From assembly GCA_036270095.1 (NCBI GenBank), contig DATBDE010000097.1, forward strand, positions 1 through 34,776: a stretch of DNA of 34,776 nucleotides, in the 5' to 3' direction. Each line of letters opens with the position of its first letter. Position 1 is the first letter of the stretch. The position numbers and the translations under genes were made by a program. The DNA comes from DATBDE01 sp036270095 (lineage in GTDB: Bacteria > Actinomycetota > Thermoleophilia > Solirubrobacterales > Solirubrobacteraceae). The notes beneath the pieces are model-generated. The model was not told the origin of the DNA, made no database searches, and worked only from the letters and a program-made list of their open reading frames with translations. Shown here in pieces: positions 32,087-34,776 of this stretch.

Positions 32087-33268
32087 CTACGAGCGGCGGC
32101 GCAGGCCCAGGATCGAGAGCAGGAACGACGAGAAGAAGACCTGCAGCCCGACGATGATCAGGGTCGCGGCGAGGATCGCCAGACGCTCCTCGGAAAGCGT
32201 GCCGAAGTCGCGGTCGATCCAGATGCCGAGGATGATGCCGCCGAGGGCGATGCCGGCCAGCGTGACCACGCCGCCCAGCAGCAGGCCGTGCTCGAGCTTG
32301 AAGCGCGCCCGCATGCGGTCAAACCACGGGTCGCGCTCGCCCATGAAGTACTTGCCGTAGGCGTGCGCGCACAGGCCAAGCGAGACCACCTGGACGCCGA
32401 TGATGAGCATCAGGCAGCCGGCGACCATCGTGTGCAGGTCCCAGGAGCGGCCGAACACGTCGATGCGCAGCACGACGAGCAGGGCGATGAGCGCGCCCAG
32501 GCCCGCCATCACCGCGCCGGGGATGACGAACAGCCAGGTCGGGCTGTGGACGAGCAGGAAGCGCAGGTGGCGCCAGCCGTCGCGGAAGCTCGAGAGCTTG
32601 GACTCGCCGCCGCGCGGGCGATACTCGATCGGGAACTCGCGGATGTCGAGCTTCTCCTTGGAGGCGCGGATCACCATCTCGCTCGCGAACTCCATCCCGG
32701 TCGTGCGCAGGTCGAGCACGGGCAGGATGTCGCGGCGGAACCCGCGCATGCCGCAGTGGGCGTCGCTGACGCCGGTGCGGAAGAAGAGGTTGAGGACGCC
32801 GGTGAGGATGGGGTTGCCGACGTAGCGGTGCAGCCACGGCATGGCGCCGGGGTGGATGTTGTCCATGCGGTCGCCCATGACGAGCTGGGCGCCGGCCTCG
32901 AGCTGCTCGACGAAGCGCGGGATGTCGGCGAAGTCGTAGGTCAGGTCGGCGTCGGCCATGACGATGTACTCGCCGCGGGCGGCGGCGAAGCCGGCCAGGT
33001 AGGCCGAGCCGTAGCCGCGCCGCGGCTCGTGGATGACGCGGGCGCCGGCCTCGGTGGCGAGCTCGGGCGACCCGTCGTTGGAGCCGTTGTCGGAGACGAT
33101 GACCTCGCCGGGGAGGTCGTTGTCGGCCAGCGCCGTGCAGGCGCGGGACACGCACTCGGTGATGGTCTCGGCCTCGTTCAGGCACGGGATCACGACCGAG
33201 ACCAGGGGCGGACGCGCCGGGTCATCAGCGGGTGCCGCTACAGCTTGCAATCTCTCGGTCGTGCTCAT
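32087..33268 (-). CDS. Membrane-anchored family 2 glycosyltransferase (DPM1/GtrB-like)
   Basis: 393 residues. VSVVIPCLNEAETITECV (23-40), IVSDNGSNDGSPELA (57-71), VMADADLTYDF (103-113), GDRMDNIHPGAMPWLHRYVG and SDAHCGMRGF define the GT-A domain. About four helices follow: LFVIPGAVMAGLGALIALLVVL, MVAGCLMLIIGVQVVSLGL, LLLGGVVTLAGIALGGIILGI and LAILAATLIIVGLQVFF. It parallels the protein at 20225-21403 nearly segment for segment. The ATG at 33268 is used because the frame upstream of it runs through the intergenic promoter region; AGGGG 10 nt ahead may be its ribosome binding site. First gene of a five-gene minus-strand unit. Confidence 0.92.
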   Translation of the reverse strand: MSTTERLQAVAAPADDPARPPLVSVVIPCLNEAETITECVSRACTALADNDLPGEVIVSDNGSNDGSPELATEAGARVIHEPRRGYGSAYLAGFAAARGEYIVMADADLTYDFADIPRFVEQLEAGAQLVMGDRMDNIHPGAMPWLHRYVGNPILTGVLNLFFRTGVSDAHCGMRGFRRDILPVLDLRTTGMEFASEMVIRASKEKLDIREFPIEYRPRGGESKLSSFRDGWRHLRFLLVHSPTWLFVIPGAVMAGLGALIALLVVLRIDVFGRSWDLHTMVAGCLMLIIGVQVVSLGLCAHAYGKYFMGERDPWFDRMRARFKLEHGLLLGGVVTLAGIALGGIILGIWIDRDFGTLSEERLAILAATLIIVGLQVFFSSFLLSILGLRRRS

Positions 33269-33350
33269 GCTCGATCGGCCCCTGCCGTTGGGGCGTCGAC
33301 AGCTTGGACGCGCGAGCACCGCGGAAGTCGCGCGCAATCGGCGGCAAGGA

Positions 33351-33356
33351 TAGCCT
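33351..33356 (+). promoter_or_regulatory. -10 box (TAGCCT) for the isomerase-phosphatase pair
   Basis: TAGCCT, identical to the box at 373-378, ends 11 nt before the ATG at 33368, giving at most a few bases of leader. It lies in the 99-nt divergent gap between this pair and the glycosyltransferase unit starting at 33268. No matching box is obvious on the minus strand there. Confidence 0.4.
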
Positions 33357-33367
33357 CCGGCCGGGTC

Positions 33368-33967
33368 ATGACCCAGCTCTACACGGAGTCCTTCCTGGAG
33401 GAGACCGCGCGAATCGCGGGCAAGATCGACGTGGACGCGGTCGAGGCCATGGCGGTGGGGCTGGCCTCCTGCCGCGCAGGGGGCGGGCGGCTGTTCGTGA
33501 TCGGCGTGGGCGGCGGTGCCGGGCACGCCTCGCACGCGGTGTGCGACTTCCGCAAGCTCGCGGGCTTCGAGGCCTACACGCCGGTGGACAACGTCTCCGA
33601 GCTGTCGGCGCGCGCCAACGACGAGGGCTTCGAGACCGTGTTCGACGCTTGGCTGCGCGGCTCGCGCCTGCGCGCCGGTGACGCGCTGCTGGTGTTCAGC
33701 GTCGGCGGCGGCTCGCGCGCGCCGGAGATCTCGGTCAACGTCGTGCGGGCGGTGGAGCTGGCGCGGTCGGTGGGCGCGTTCGTGTGCGGGGTCGTGGGCA
33801 AGGCCGACGGGGTCACGGCCACGCTGGCCGACGCCGTCGTGGTCGTGCCGGCGCCGGCCGAGCGGCTCACGCCCCACACCGAGGCGTGGCAGGCGGTCGT
33901 CTGGCACCTGCTGGTCTCCCACCCGGCGCTGGCCACGGCGCCCGCGAAGTGGGAGTCGGTGTCGTGA
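33368..33967 (+). CDS. SIS-domain sugar-phosphate isomerase, GmhA-like
   Basis: 199 residues, a single SIS domain as in sedoheptulose 7-phosphate isomerase GmhA (about 195). Visible are GVGGGAGHASHAVCDFRK (46-63), NVSELSARANDEGFETVF (75-92), VFSVGGGSRAPEISVN (109-124) and RLTPHTEAWQAVVWHLL (166-182). GmhA normally has GNGGSAADAQHFAAE, STSGNS and a QExH helix; here the sequence is GVGGGA, SVGGGS and TEAW, so it is a diverged branch. One His (56) and a late His (180) remain. It overlaps GmhB by GTGA, which supports a heptose role even though the exact substrate is uncertain. Confidence 0.9.
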   Translation: MTQLYTESFLEETARIAGKIDVDAVEAMAVGLASCRAGGGRLFVIGVGGGAGHASHAVCDFRKLAGFEAYTPVDNVSELSARANDEGFETVFDAWLRGSRLRAGDALLVFSVGGGSRAPEISVNVVRAVELARSVGAFVCGVVGKADGVTATLADAVVVVPAPAERLTPHTEAWQAVVWHLLVSHPALATAPAKWESVS

Positions 33968-34551
33968 CGGCGGCCGTGTTCCTCGACCGCGACGGCGTCA
34001 TCAACCAGGGGGTGATGGACGAGGAGGCCGGGGCCTTCGAGTCGCCCTATCACGCCGACGACGTCGTGCTCGAGGACCGCGCGGTCGAGGGCCTACGCGT
34101 GCTGGAGGGGCTCGGGGTTCCGCTCATCGTGGCCTCCAACCAGCCCGCCGCGGCCAAGGGCCGCGTGAGCCTGGCCGAGCTGTGGGAGGTGCACGAGCGC
34201 GTGATCGCGCTGCTGGGCGAGGAGGGCATCGCGCTGACCGACTGGCGCTACTGCTTCCACCATCCAACCGGCACCGTGCCCCAGCTCTCGGGGCCGTGTC
34301 CGTGCCGCAAGCCGCAGGCCGGGCTGCTGCGTGCGGCGGCGGAGCGCCACGGCATCGACCTCGAGCGCTCGTGGATGATCGGCGACACCGACCGCGACGT
34401 GGGCGCGGGCAAGGCGGCCGGGGCGCGCACGGTCCTACTGGAGAACCCGCGCTCGGCGCACAAGCGCAGCGGCGAGGCGGGCGAGGCGTTCCTGGCCCGC
34501 GACCTGGCCGCGGCGGCGGCGATCGTGGTGGCGGAGAAGGGGGAGGGGTAG
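33964..34551 (+). CDS. gmhB: HAD phosphatase, D-glycero-D-manno-heptose 1,7-bisphosphate phosphatase type
   Basis: 195 residues. HAD motif I is FLDRDGVIN with the nucleophile Asp8 and acid/base Asp10, motif II SNQ (58-60), Lys116 in CRKP, and motif IV GDTDRD (140-145). The GmhB-specific zinc loop is complete: CFHH (Cys97, His99) and CPC (Cys112, Cys114). It removes the phosphate at C7 of heptose 1,7-bisphosphate in the cytosol. Histidinol-phosphatase-type HADs share the loop, but a GmhA-like gene directly upstream favours GmhB. The GTG start overlaps the isomerase stop. It is the last gene seen in this unit. Confidence 0.93.
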   Translation: MTAAVFLDRDGVINQGVMDEEAGAFESPYHADDVVLEDRAVEGLRVLEGLGVPLIVASNQPAAAKGRVSLAELWEVHERVIALLGEEGIALTDWRYCFHHPTGTVPQLSGPCPCRKPQAGLLRAAAERHGIDLERSWMIGDTDRDVGAGKAAGARTVLLENPRSAHKRSGEAGEAFLARDLAAAAAIVVAEKGEG

Positions 34552-34776
34552 CTCCCTAGCTCCGGCCGGCTTGGCGGCGGAACCGAGCCGAGACGGCAGC
34601 GCGTCTCGCACCGATCAACAGCAGCGACAAAGGGTGAGACCGGGCGTGAACCACCTCGGGTCGGACTGTCAGCCCTCAGGTGGTTCACGTCTCCCGCCAA
34701 CGGCCGAAAGCGCATGGAGACACGCGGTTTGACACGAGACTGCGGCGCTCGCGGCACCATCTGCATCTCACCGCGG
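34552..34776. other. Gene-free right end
   Basis: These 225 nt after the GmhB stop hold no coding frame I would support on either strand. The only structure noted is the inverted repeat at 34645-34689. A following gene would begin beyond the window. Confidence 0.5.
34645..34689. repeat. 12-bp inverted repeat downstream of gmhB, possible terminator
   Basis: CGTGAACCACCT (34645-34656) and AGGTGGTTCACG (34678-34689) are perfect complements around a 21-nt spacer that can pair further through GGG/CCC. It begins 93 nt after the GmhB stop. There is no T-run after it, so if it ends transcription it is not a classical intrinsic terminator. A repeat element or an operator are alternatives. Confidence 0.45.

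Noticed and set aside
34248..34766. Minus-strand open frame of 172 codons across the right end
   Set aside because: It covers over half of the gmhB gene in antisense and runs through the inverted repeat; the translation has no motif, and no promoter or ribosome binding site is evident.
1..34776. CRISPR arrays, tRNA or rRNA genes, transposases, integrases and phage genes
   Set aside because: I saw no regularly spaced direct repeats, no tRNA-like cloverleaf and no protein with transposase, integrase or phage motifs; coding density leaves almost no room for them. This was a reading by eye, so a short RNA gene could be missed.

Overview
The window is about 34.8 kb of very GC-rich DNA. Genes are packed almost without gaps, mostly joined by 4-nt ATGA/GTGA overlaps. 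GTG is the commonest start codon, TTG is used at least twice, and several units begin with a TANNNT -10 box only 6-8 nt before the start codon (leaderless style). This suggests an actinobacterium. A deep-branching soil lineage such as Thermoleophilia/Solirubrobacterales is my guess, but no rRNA or other marker is present to settle it. I read 34 protein genes, no RNA genes, no CRISPR array and no transposase. The longest gene-free stretch is the right end (34552-34776, 225 nt), which holds one 12-bp inverted repeat.

Almost everything belongs to one cell-surface polysaccharide locus exported by an ABC transporter. Region A (1-4081) has a cut-off membrane protein and a divergent four-gene unit: methyltransferase, unknown 131-residue protein, GMC-type flavin oxidoreductase, NAD-dependent epimerase. 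Region B (4041-8484, minus) has two extended-SDR epimerases of the CDP-paratose/tyvelose epimerase type, a dolichyl-phosphate-mannose-synthase-like glycosyltransferase and a polytopic membrane protein. Region C (8514-15408, minus) starts with the ABC ATPase (Wzt with a C-terminal cargo domain), followed by a small coiled-coil protein, a 948-residue multi-domain glycosyltransferase, an unrecognised glycosyltransferase-like protein and a glycosyltransferase with two tandem C-terminal repeats.

Region D (15452-26419, plus) begins with a CmcI-type methyltransferase and the ABC permease (Wzm). It continues with a transaldolase, an epimerase, two methyltransferases joined by a striking palindromic repeat, a membrane-anchored glycosyltransferase, a third methyltransferase, a second epimerase, a heptose-phosphate kinase (HddA-like), a Gfo/Idh/MocA oxidoreductase, an SDR and a sugar-1-phosphate nucleotidyltransferase (HddC-like). 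Region E (26341-33268, minus) has a flippase-like membrane protein and four glycosyltransferases, two of which are duplicated GT-A + GT-B fusions. Region F (33368-34551, plus) has a GmhA-like SIS isomerase and the GmhB phosphatase.

Read together, regions D and F contain candidates for all four steps from sedoheptulose 7-phosphate to an NDP-D-alpha-heptose: isomerase, 7-kinase, 1,7-bisphosphate phosphatase and nucleotidyltransferase. The transaldolase could supply the C7 precursor. Epimerases, SDRs and methyltransferases would then tailor the sugar, the glycosyltransferases would build the chain, and Wzm/Wzt would export it. The most notable non-gene feature is a 61-bp palindrome at 19436-19496. 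It sits on a gene junction, supplies the last codons of one methyltransferase and may supply the start codon of the next.
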